A program made the translations under genes and the position numbers. Positions 10,203-21,578 of a stretch of DNA of 64,000 bases are shown piece after piece. The DNA comes from Tigriopus japonicus (Eukaryota; Arthropoda; Copepoda; Harpacticoida; Harpacticidae): NCBI GenBank assembly GCA_010645155.1, contig CM021319.1, positions 8,975,330-9,039,329 on the forward strand, read 5' to 3'. Position 1 is the stretch's first letter, and each line of letters opens with the position of its first letter. The notes below the pieces were generated by a model. The model was not told the DNA's origin. It ran no database searches and was given only the letters and a program-made list of their open reading frames with translations.

Positions 10203-12569
10203 TCTAACTCATTCCACCTGTTGAGATCAATTTAGAGTCAATCGACAGTTTGTTAGTGGGCCACAAAATGAAGTTTATAAGGACTTAATAAGAGAAACTT
10301 CAGACCATGCTCTTAAGTGATGTGACATCATGGTTTTACTGACCTCGTGATGCAAAGGAAGCCGTGGGATGCCAAGAAATGGGTTCATACAGCTTATGCC
10401 CTTCCTTTCGTCCATGTTTCATCGATTTAAGTGGTGGACTATTTTATATTTCAATGAGGAAGTTCGCCAATGATCGAGTCTTGCTTTCTACAGTTCGAAA
10501 GCCATTACTGACTATCCAAGTACCAATGTGTGTTCAACAAGTTCGTCAATATATTCACCAGGAGCCAACAATCAACCCAGTTCAAGCCAATCTTGACAAT
10601 TTTCAGTTTCAATTTGCTACAATTTTCATTTATGGACAATAAACACATAAATCGTCTGTTGCGCGACAAAACACTTTTTGTTCCTTCTTTTCCAGTCGTT
10701 TGGTACGATAATTTTTGCGGGATTGCATTGACACGTGTATGACATGCTCTTTATGATAAAATTGGCATTTTTTAATCCTCGAGTGTTCAAAACGCCTGGC
10801 ATTGGGATATGTCCATTTTCAAATGTTAGACTCGACAGATTATTTGTTCAGTTTAGGGTTGCCAATTTGTATTGATCAGAGTTCAAAGTTAGGTCATGGT
10901 CAGAAAAAGAAAGACTAACATTTCAATGCTTTAGCAATGCAAATGTTACTTGGAAATTTATGGTTAATAAGAAAGTGCTCAAAACGACTTGTTTTTTTCC
11001 ACCCCAAAAATACTGAAATATTGATAGGAAGTAAGATCAATTTGGCAGGCCTGGAATATTTCAGGGTTTAAAATTATTTGATCATTAGCAAAATATCAAA
11101 GAAAAAATGTAAGAAAATGAGTCGTAGAGGAATTTGATATTTTGTGTACAACTAGAGGAATAACAAAGAAGTTGTGTGGATGTAATGGCTTGCATTGCCA
11201 ACAACATTTGTCTTAGTACCAACCGGCACCCAACGTGACGAGCCAGCCCAATACAGGTTTCCTGAAGAAACCTCATCAATTCAAGCAGAATTTGGCCTTA
11301 TCCAGTTTATTTTCACGGAACTTTCCTTAAAATATCTCTCAAATCTACTTTATAGACAAGAAAAGTAACATATGTTGATGATTTACGTTTATTTTAGATG
11401 GAATCTTTGAATTTAGCTCAAATAGTTCATAAACTCCACAAATGATTTTTTGAAGTATGCATATTCAACTCCTCTAGGTTGTATGAATTTCCAGCCTAAG
11501 TATTTGATTGTACCATTGATGTATCCACTTCGCTTGAACAAAAACCTCTAACTTGGAAGATAACTAACACCTAACGACCAATTCTTTAAAAAACCCAATT
11601 TACAGTGGACCTTATTATCATGTAGCTCCTTGATACGAAGTTCCAATGTAACTATTTATGACCTAGCTACTTCGTAAATCTCTTTAAAAAACTTACCTCA
11701 GGCCTGACAGCCTAGGCAGAAATTGGTTGATTTTTGAATCAAATTTTTAGATGACGTGGATTGAAAAAAAGTCATTTGGCAACTAATTGAAACCCAATAC
11801 TCCTCTAAACACTCAAGTCAGATCAGATCTTGAATTAGATTACTTGAAATTGAAATATCAAATTGAAGGTCTCCAAAAAAGGGGGAATGCCAAGGTTGAG
11901 TTCAGCCACTTTTAGCAAATGTGCGTTGTCTTGTGTGGATCAAGAGAATGAAGGTTGACCAAATCCTAAAACAAAGAAAGTTATGTAGAAATTGTGAAAC
12001 TTAAATGATGAAATTTGAAAATCTTTGGTGCTTGATCTCATATCCATTTATCTCTTGAACATCAAAAACTTTGTAGCTGATCCACTCGAAGGAAAAATAC
12101 TTCCAAAAATTTCCGAAAAATGTTTTTGTCTCTTCAGAGTTTGGTAACCCTGAACTTCAATTGTATATGCGTCCATCTCCTGGGTATTTTGAATTTGGCG
12201 CCATGCCATGAGAGTGAGTTGTCAGCTGAATGGAATCATAACAAAAACCTTTGATATGGGAGTGACATTTATCTCCCTAGAACTCTAGTTTGTGCAAGTT
12301 TTTTACGATATTCTTCGAAATATATTGCTTTTTCACTCCACAGTAAACGAGGCAGACTACGGCAACGGCCTCTCTCTAGAACTCTCTGGTCACAATGCGT
12401 AAGATTGCAAGGTAACTGTACCAATGCAACTACCAAAATTACGCCCTGACACAAACGCTTGACCTGTTTTTTGAACAACACACTATGTTATGAACGCAGA
12501 ACAGGAATTTTGTGTCAAAAAGCTTTGAGGTTGCACATATCTTATAATTCGTTGGGAAACCGGGTGAAA
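10203..12569. other. intergenic, nothing recognised
   Basis: No supported gene. Short ORFs on both strands show no family resemblance. A possible isolated transposon-like pair (AGGGTTGCCAA near 10856; TTGGTAACCCT near 12141) lacks a target duplication. Confidence 0.5.
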
Positions 12570-12577
12570 CTGATGGG

Positions 12578-13090
12578 TAGGGCCCGGAAGTATTTTTTTA
12601 AAAATATAAATTACTTTAAAAATGATTCCCCACTTTCCTCGATTTTAAAAATATTTTGGCTGTTTCAAGGAAAAAATAAATATTTTCTCGAACATTCTAG
12701 TCAAAAAAATATTTCGGGCAAAATCAAGGAAAAGAAATGAATAACCAATGCTCAATAGAGCCTTTCCAAAATGAACCCAAAATACAAAATCTCTACAAAA
12801 TGGCATTTGTACTAAGATTAGACATTCACAATCAAAAATACGAAAAACCTGCGACATCTATAGAGGCAAATTGAAAATTGTTTTGTTTAAATCGATTACA
12901 TGTCAAGTTTGCCCCCAAAAACGGCCAAATGCATCAATTTCACCAAAAAAAAATTGGAAAATCGGTGCACACAGACAAAAATTCCAAAAAATGGTCATGT
13001 CAAAAGAAATATTTCTTAAATATCTAGCTTATTAAAAAATAAATATTAAATATTTTGTCACTTTTTTTGCAAATATTTTTCCAGGCCCTA
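12578..13090. mobile_element. small hAT-like MITE (513 bp) with AAATATT subterminal repeats
   Basis: The left end reads TAGGGCCCGGAAGTATTT; the right end, reversed, reads TAGGGCCTGGAAAAATATTT. The flanks are CTGATGGG (12570-12577) and CTGATGAG (13091-13098), an 8-bp duplication with one difference. Many AAATATTT words lie inside both ends. No coding capacity. The ends and duplication length fit hAT; the single mismatch in the duplication suggests an older insertion. Confidence 0.75.
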
Positions 13091-16000
13091 CTGATGAGTA
13101 AACCCTTTGAATGTTCAATTCTGACCAAGGTCGACGTGTATAAACTACTCTATGGCTAATCGATGTTACAACTATGATTTCCTGGGTTGACTTTGACTCT
13201 TGGAAATTCCTTTAAATATGTTGGCTGGCCATGTCCGTGGGGAAACTTGCTTATGTCACAAAATTGTAGCGCTCCATGTACTGTATGTTTCATCCATTAA
13301 ACATTTGGGATAGTGTAATTTTGCTACCCTTTTCTGTATAGCGGGCACCTTTTGTCCCAATCACAGTTGAGAGATCTGTATTTAGGCTATCTGTTTTCTA
13401 TTCCTCCTAGTGGCCATAACAACTACATAGTCTCTTGTTTTAGTGACAAACAAATTCGGTTTCTGGTAATGAAAAATTTGACCATCGCGTCAACTTCACA
13501 AATTCGGTCTAAAAGCATTAGATACTTTTGGACCGTGAGTAGCTACACTCACCCTATGTCCAAGATGTCTCATGTCCTAACAAAATCTTTTCAAGCACTT
13601 AAGAAGCACATTGCACCACTTTCTGCCTCTCTCTTCCCCTGTATGAATGTACTATAAGTAGTAAAGGCAGGTCCTTCCGTAATGCACTTGGCCCATTCTC
13701 AGACGGGCAAAGACAACATGGAACACGAAAAGCCACTCTGGTTTGTTCATAGACCATAGAGGGAGCCTTCTTGTCCCAATGAGGAAGATAATTGGAAAAT
13801 AAGAGCTATTCCAAGCCCAAACCAGACTTCAATGGGTTATCAAGGTCCATCCTGAAGTGATTCTCGGAAACCCCAAACGCTCACCAACCTGCTTTTTGCC
13901 ATGGAAAAAGATTACAAAAAGCCGATTTTCTCTTTTGCGTAGTTATCTCCTCCTCATGATTTTGAGAGTGGGGTCCGTCCATGCAGTTTGATCGTAATGG
14001 GGAACTTTTTTATGAAAAACTACGAGGTCCATTGGGGGTGCTTGGGGGGAACCAAAAGCTAGAACAACAAGGAATATCCTCTCTGCTCTGAACTATCAAC
14101 TCATTGGTCTTCCAAATGTTATTGAGGTCATGAACGTGGAATGGAACATAGGTCTTCTAGTCTTTGATTACATGGAACCACGATTCAAAAATGTGGTGGA
14201 TCTTGATTTTTAAATTTTTCGCGCTTGCATGGGAAATAAAAATTTGAATTGTCATCGTTTTGTGAATCTAATAAACCATAAAGAAGAGGAAATAGCCACC
14301 CTTAAGAGTTGTCAAGTTAAGTGTAGTCCCTCTTTTGAATTAGGTATGGGCTTCACTTCAGATCCTCATTCGTTCTTGGTTCCTTGAAGGGCTCATAAAT
14401 TTGGGTCCAAGTTTTAGGAATCGAGTTAATTATCCAAAACTTTTGAGCTTAGTCGGGGAGTTTCTGGTCCAATTAGAAATTAAAATGCCGTTGAGCTTGA
14501 CTATAAACTTAGCTCGAGCTCTTTTGAATATTCAAATGTGCATGACCATGGAACAGAAGATTTCCTCTCTAGTCATAAATATTTGGTCCAGACATATTTA
14601 GACGACGATGTCCCAAATCTATTGGATACATAGTTGGGATCTTGGATAAAGTGCGATCCCGAGAAGGGGTTGTTTGACTTCTGATATAGAAAAACTTTTC
14701 TCCATCTTTGATAGTCTGTCGTTCTCATCTTGGCGGGATTCAACCCCAATGGAGAATACCGCCAATAAATCTGAGCCAGGAGCCTTCTTTCCCTGGGATC
14801 TACTTCTATTGCTCAGTTTTGTTTTCAACCCAAAGCCCCTCTTATCCCTCGATTCGACTCATAGATTTCTAATACTATCGTCACGACTCCACACTAAGTT
14901 ATCTTATGAAATATTGAAGGAGTTCATAATCCTTTTTCATCAAGGGTTACGTACTCAATGGATGAATTTCCTTCCATAATTTGAAATAAAACGATAATTT
15001 GATCTCATCTGGGTTCACAAATTCTGTGACTAGGAGTTGATGAAAGGCGGCGGATGGAAAGGGGCTGGGGAGGAATGAATAAGTGGTTTTTCTTCAACTT
15101 TTTATGATGTTCATATTTCATTGGTGAGTTTCACCATTCTGCCTCACTTCTCAGAACCTCGGACAACATCACTCTGGTAAACATGAAAAAACATAATTTT
15201 ATTAGGTCTGAGATTTGTAATTCGTTTAAATACTGCTCCATGATGAAAGAGTTAGGGTGGGTGTTTTGTGTTGTGGTTCCACTCGTTCTAGAATGGGTTG
15301 TTTTGTTGGGATTGGGCCGAGACCCAAGTACTCATTTCCCCACGCTTCACTCATTTTTAGGCATGGATACACACAAAAGAGGAAGAGGAATCAGATTACA
15401 GAAAGTTTTGCCAATTATGATAATGATGATATCTCTCAGCAAAACCAAAAGATCGACCCCAACCAATCGTCTTTCTTAGGGGGGGTTAACACAAAAAGAC
15501 TTGGGATTCAAAGTTCCGACTATAAAATTAGCCTAAGTAGTTCCGATATATCAGATTTTTTGAGGCATTTAGTTGTAAAAAATAACTTATAAAGAAGTGA
15601 CTAAACTGTAGGGACCCCCCCCCTGGCTTTCAAAACGCCTTCATGTTTCCCTTTGCAGAAAGCTCATCCATCGTGTTTTCCCCATCAAGTTTTGCTCCTC
15701 ACTTATTGTTTATGGATTTACTCTCCTCTCTGCCAAAGGTTTACTAGGGACTGTATTAGTCACTAAGAAAAATGGCAATGCTTTGGAATGGGCGTTCGCT
15801 TAAAGGAGTAGTCTAGAAAATATTACAAAAGTACAGTGGGTCATTTCCGACAGTGTTTCCGAGACCACCCAACGGTACACATTATTCAGACCTGATCAGG
15901 CATTCCACTTACATACACAGTACTACCAATGGGAGTGATTGGGATGCCCTTGCCCTAGATGAGTAGAAAAAACGAACTAACCCAGGGCAGTGCTGTGGGT

Positions 16001-16323
16001 TCATGCAATTGCGGTCATGCACGATAATTTGATGAAAAAGACATTCCAGATCATCTTTGGAACACTTCCATGTTCCCATGATCAGGTTGTGGCTCCTGAA
16101 GAGGATTCCTCTCGTGGCTCGTTCCACGCCATCTTGACTTGAGCTCAAAAGAATACTTCTCGTGGTTACTTCTATAGCCTTTCGCCCCAAATTTCTTGTT
16201 GTTTTCTGTCCACTTGGCTTCACAAAGATACTCGGTTTCCGGAGTGTACCTCGTCTTTTAAGTAAATCACTAGGAAAATTTTGACCAAGCGTGAATATGA
16301 ACTATTGTTGAGGTTTGAGTGAT

Positions 16324-16367
16324 ATCATGAAATATATTCCGGCGCATCATGAAATATATTCCGGCGC
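16324..16367 (+). repeat. 22-bp exact tandem duplication
   Basis: Two identical adjacent copies of a 22-base unit beginning ATCATGAAATATATTCC and ending GGCGC (16324-16345 and 16346-16367). A third, partial start follows (TTCATCGC). Confidence 0.9.
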
Positions 16368-18140
16368 TTCATCGCATCTTTGTGATTCACACTCACGAAA
16401 CCTAGTCAATTTTGTGATTTGATGCAATTTTGTTGTTTCTTCTAGTGCTGACACGGTTTCCGGACGTTGAGCGGCTATGCAGTCAAGGCCAAAAAAGATC
16501 ATTGCACCAATGTCCAACAGATCACTCAAGAACTTGCAGAACCCTCTTAGAAACTCATTCACTTCTGACGTCGACTCATTATGAGCACAAGAACTGCCAA
16601 CTATCTCAATCTTGCGGTAACAACCCAAAAGAGGATCCCTCTACTGAATTTGTCAACTGATCTCAACTCTTGACGAAAGGGCCGTTTCAGCTCCGTCTCA
16701 GTTCAACGCTTATCTGAAACGGCAATTTGATGGCTTGACTCCTAATTTAGTAAAAGGTCAGTCTACTTCACTCTCGGAACTTGCCACAACTCAAGGCAAG
16801 TGGAGTACATAGTAAAAAGACCAATTCCATGACGTTGAATGGGGAAGAGAGGCCGAGTTCCAATTCTCAAGGGCAAATGGGACAAAATCTTTTCATCCTC
16901 ACGAGCTTATTTAACCCTTCTCCACCTGCGATGGAGTGAAGGGAGAAAAGAAATCAGAGTTTTTTTCATGCTTGTCACGTGTCGTTTTAGTGTCAACTCT
17001 CTATCTAGAGTGCTCTGGCTTCCACTTGAAAATAAGACGACAGAACCTTCATCCACTTTCAACAAACCAACTGAGACTTTTTTTCAGGGGAGCAACTGTG
17101 GGTGAGAACGAAATATTCTATTTGGAACCAATCCTGAAAAGGTGTCGACAACTTTCAACATTCTCTAGGCATTTTCAAAACGAACACGAAGAGAATTAAA
17201 ACTGGTTTCATGAATGCAGTTTTTTTGTGGTAACCTTTCCGTTGGCATGTTCAAAGTAGTTAAAGGATGAGTATTTGAATTGCTTCTGGTGTTGATGAGA
17301 AATGAGGTTGAGAAGGGTCACACATCTGCACACAAGTGACAACGAATTTTGACCCAAATATCTGGTGGCTGTAAAACTAATCATAGTGATTTATTTACCG
17401 TCCGTGACATTTTCCGTGTCCCGCTTTTCGAGATTTCGTCACCAACAGACGGGAACCTATGTCCTGTCATTTATTTGTGTCATCATTTTAGGTTCAGAAC
17501 TATGAAGTCAATTCTGGAAAACGCGGAGGAAAGTGAATATTTGAGACCACCTCCAGAAGCATAAAACAATAAACAAAATTAAAACTGTACGCAACAGTCC
17601 ACTGAAACATTCGAAACTTATGTCCGAAGCTAAAGCTAAACTGAACCTTTCATTCTTCAATCCTTAAGGGAAGGGTTGTTTATAAGCAGAACAGACAGGG
17701 TGGCCAGTAATTGACCTCTTTTTGAACTTCTTTATCTACTTATCCGGAATATTTAGGTAAATTATTGAAAACGTGTTCAGAACACTTAATCAATTTTTGA
17801 CAACCTCGTCTGGTTAACACAATCAAGTTGAATTCAAACTGATGATCAAAATTCCTGCAAGATTTCAAATTTTGTTTCAACCAACACATACTGTATGATG
17901 CTCACTTGAAGGCGGTAAGTTTTAAATACGATACAGCACAACTTTTCTCTCCATTTTCATATGCCGTTTTGGAACTATTCTTTTTTTGTAACCTAGAGCT
18001 TAATCATGTTAGAGGTAATGACATAAAACAGACAAAGGGTCAAACAGTTTTAAAAGTGATAATATTAACCCGCCTCATTAGTTATTGAACATCCTGTCGA
18101 AGATTCTTTTCAATCGAGGATTTTAAAGAAATCAAAATTG

Positions 18141-18575
18141 TCAACTAGATAGCTGTCGCAAGTAATTCAGCATGCCTTGAACACATCCTGCTAAGATGCC
18201 CGCTCTTGTTCTCAAAATGAACAACTTGACGTCAGAACAAACCTTGTTAAGGAAGCAAAGTTGAGCTTCAATCAAAGAGAAAAATGACAATCAGCGCCAT
18301 CTTGAGAAAGAAACAGTTTTGAGTGCTTCTGTCAAATCTTTGGCCTTAATTTGCGATTACTCTACCTGACTCTGGTTTTTGAACGCAATGATATCGTAGT
18401 TGAGCTCTAAAAAGACTCGAAATATGAAGAAAAAATCAACTTTAAGATGGAAGCTGCAGTTTTCGGCAACAAGTTTAAGTAGAGGATAGCTCTGGAATCA
18501 AGGGATGTTGTCCCTGTTTTGCCTCCATCTTGTAGCGATTTGTGTAACTTTCGGTTAAATTTCTTCAGATAATAG
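18141..18575 (-). repeat. dispersed repeat, inverted relative to 5571-5912
   Basis: Its reverse complement aligns in blocks with 5571-5912: GATGGCGCTGATTGTCA, TTCATTTTGAGAACAA, AACTTGTTGCC and GATGGAGGCAAA occur in the same order. About 120 bases near 18310-18430 have no partner, so one copy has an insertion or the other a deletion. Type unknown; no ends defined. Confidence 0.65.
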
Positions 18576-19004
18576 AACTTTCTGAAACTTGAAAGTACGC
18601 AGAGCCTTCATTGAGCCAACGAGTTTGGCTGTTTTTGAAGGCATGTGTTTGATGTGCAATACGATTTAATAGCATTGGCTTTGGATGCCTCAATTTTGTG
18701 ATTTCAGTTGCAGCCATATTTTGCCATCTACGCCCGAGTATAATATTTACACCTAACTAAGAAACTTCAATCAAACTTTATTTCGCATGGGATTGGAGCT
18801 TTCTCAAGGGTCCACGAATTACAAAATCAGTTTACGACTCACCTATGAATGTTTACGCAATCACAGACCTCTGTTGGCGAGGACTAACTTTGATAAGGAT
18901 CAATAAAGATTTATCCACTAAGCTCAAGAAAACCAATCATACAATGAAACGTGTGCATCTCACATTCTTCAATCAAGACATTTTAGTTTAAGAATACTTT
19001 ATAG

Positions 19005-19510
19005 GTCCTTTAATCAAGAAGACCATCTTCGAACTTGTAAACACAGAGACCCTTGCGGACATCGATTTCGTTCCCAATCTTGTCTTGTCCCAAGCCTCAA
19101 AATATGATGTCCCAAGAGCGCCATCCATCATGAATTTATTAGTCCAAGGTCGATGTTCCAACAGCTCTCAATGTCATTTCTATGAAAACTGTGTGGAACA
19201 CTTCACCGGTCAGTGTCTGGGACAATGTGAATTGTCCTCGTGGTTCACGCATGTGATTCTCTGGTTTGTCTTCAGTTTCCTGCTCGTGTTTGTGATCTGC
19301 ATCAAGTGTGATTGTTGGTGCTGTCGGATGATTTTCTGTGCCAATTACCGTCAAATGCATCGCCATCAACCCTACCGGTTCTCACGTCGTTCCACGCCCA
19401 TGAACATCCCTGGCATTGGCAAACAGCATCAGACAAACAGTCCCAGTATTAACATGAGCACGTTCCACGAGATTGTCCTGGCCAGAAACCTGTCCAATGA
19501 TCAGTATTGA
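19005..19510 (+). CDS. Cys-rich single-pass membrane protein, terminal exon (5' partial)
   Basis: The frame is open from a likely 3' splice site (CTTTATAG, exon from 19005, phase 1) to TGA at 19508-19510. An in-frame ATG at 19130 could be a start for a shorter form. The visible part has an extracellular Cys cluster (GRCSNSSQCHFYENC, then GQCLGQCE). A hydrophobic segment of about 22 residues (WFTHVILWFVFSFLLVFVIC) follows, then a Cys-rich juxtamembrane stretch (CDCWCC) and a basic tail of about 70 residues. GC is higher than in the flanks, as in other exons here. The family was not recognised and no upstream exon could be identified. The topology, with the Cys cluster outside, is inferred from basic residues after the segment. 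Confidence 0.6.
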
Positions 19511-21578
19511 AATATAGTAGTCACTGTGTTCAGAGCCTTCTCTGGCGGGTTCCAGACTAATTGATGATCCTTTGGAATTATGTGCAGACTTTGGAATGGT
19601 TTTTTTGGTCCAGGGTTGCGTGTGAGTTGTGTCTAGACTGAGTGCTTTTGTGGTTGTGGGTTGGCCAGAGTGACCCACCCACTCTCACCCTAATTTGAAA
19701 TTCCGACCCTAGCTGTGGGGTGGAACATGATGAGAATGTTAGGGAACAAGTCATGACAACATTAAGATTAACGTTCCAATCCCTCGAGAGAAGACTTTGT
19801 TGTGTCCTATTTTGACAAAGGACTTTCAAGTACTGTCATTTTTAAGTTCAAATTATGTGGTTAGAAATTGGCAAGTGTGCATTTCAGTTTTTGACCTTAA
19901 GTTGGAACAAATTTTTCTCAATTTGGAGCTCGATCGAATTAGTAAAACATCTTAATTTTCCAGTCTGTGGGACACCCTGTAATACTTAAATTGTCTTCGA
20001 TAAACTCTTTTCGACAAAATGATAGGCTATAGTTCATGATTTCAGTTGGTAGGAAACGTTATGAAAGATATTTGAAAACATTTGAATCACCACAAATCAT
20101 TGAGATTTAGGCTTTTCTGGATCAAGATTGTAACAAGAAGAATACCAGAAAGATTTCAAAACGCCCAAGGGATCTAAAGAGGTTGCGTGTCTTTTGAACA
20201 GAAACTGGCGAAAGCTTAAAAATCCCACACCATTTATTTTTCTAGCAAGCAACAAAGTACAAAATCATTTCAGCTTCTTTCCGCCAATTTTGAGCGACTG
20301 GTTAAAATTACGACCCCTGTTTCGAACTGGGAGCACTGCCATTTTTGACTCGGAAATTTATCGCTCTTAAAAAGGGCAGGTTGTATTGAACTTTTTGAAA
20401 GGACCTAAATAGGGACCAATTTGGCAACACTCGAACAAGTTCGATTTCGAGTTCCATCCATAGTTATAAAAATGAATTTCGAGTTGGCAGTGCTGCCATA
20501 TTTCATGGTAGATAAGGTCTATTGCTTGTTGAAAAGTTTAGTTGTGGTCAGCTGTTTGACCCTAAAAACCAAAATGGCAAAACTCTGCCAAAAATCCAAC
20601 TCGAACTGCATCAATAGTTGAAATATATTCTTTAATAAGGAAACGCGCTACTTTGAAAGTGATAATTATTGTGAAACATGGTGAAGTGAACACAAGCGGC
20701 CCCCATTTTTTATTTTTCCATTGATAAATTAAGGAAATAAACATATGCAAAGAACTACTCTGAGCCCGGATATGAAATTTTTCATCTAAAATCATAACTA
20801 TAATTCACAAGTGAACCCTTGTAAGAAAGTATAAAAAATAACAACATCAATCATTTTTGGGCAGAAAGTACAAACATTGTTCAGATTAACAAAACATGGC
20901 CTAAAAATATCCTCTCATCAATAAGAAGCGATGTCTACCAATGTCAATTTCTGAATGCAATAACAAATTATCAAAAGCACCGTTGTTTTTTTTGCTGCAA
21001 TATCCAGCTGACTTTAGGTCTGCATAATTAGGATATTTTTCTCCCCTCAGGTTGTACGTTAACCAAATGAAAGCCTCATTTTCTTTGCGGATAACAATCA
21101 AACTGACGAGATACAAAGACCTTCAGTCCCTCCTGATGTCAGGGAAATAGACTCAATGGTTCAATATTCCATTCCTGCCTAATGTTTCAGTCATTATGTG
21201 AATGGGGAAATTTCCCCTCCCCAAGAGTAGTAGATTGAAACAACTTTACACAACCAAATGAGAAATGATTTATCTAGCTTAGAAAGAACGTCTTGTGGCC
21301 TTTTGAGTCCTTTGTCCTTATCTCTTGTCCTTGGGTTATAGATTTATCGAGTTCGTTGTCACCCATGGGTGTGTTGCCTTCATCCAATAGATTCCATTCT
21401 GATGTGCCAAAACGGGCCTCTTTAGAACTGCGTCAAAGGAACCAACCTGACTTCGGCCAAACTTTGAGTGAGTTCCATTCTTACCGATTTTGAATGCACT
21501 TGATAGACGAGAGTTCCGGACCAGGAGGCCTAATTACAGACCCAATATAGAACCAGTTGGTCCCGAATAGTCGAAGAA
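19511..21578. other. intergenic, nothing recognised
   Basis: Probably contains the 3' UTR of the membrane-protein gene and the promoter of the channel gene. Around 20270-20625 there are repeated CGAGTT/GGCAGTGCTGCCAT words in both orientations, hinting at an old repeat. On the minus strand ACAGGGTGTCCC (near 19979) looks like a Tc1/mariner-type end without a partner. Confidence 0.45.

Larger units (their letters stand above)
13099..19004. other. intergenic or intronic, no supported gene
   Basis: Several open frames of 60-110 codons occur (for example 13352-13657, 14674-14979, 15183-15592) but none resembles a known family. The last exon at 19005 must have upstream exons, so part of this stretch may be intron. 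A reverse-complement copy of the 5571-5912 repeat lies at 18141-18575, and a hAT-type end (CAGGGTGGCCAGT) at 17696 has no partner. Confidence 0.45.

Noticed and set aside
10856..12145. AGGGTTGCCAA and TTGGTAACCCT as a possible pair of transposon ends
   Set aside because: One mismatch in 11 bases, no target duplication and no internal motif. Not distinguishable from chance.
17696..17715. hAT-type end CAGGGTGGCCAGT
   Set aside because: No matching inverted end or 8-bp duplication was found downstream.
19965..19985. Tc1/mariner-type end ACAGGGTGTCCC on the minus strand, next to TA
   Set aside because: No partner end and no transposase remains nearby.
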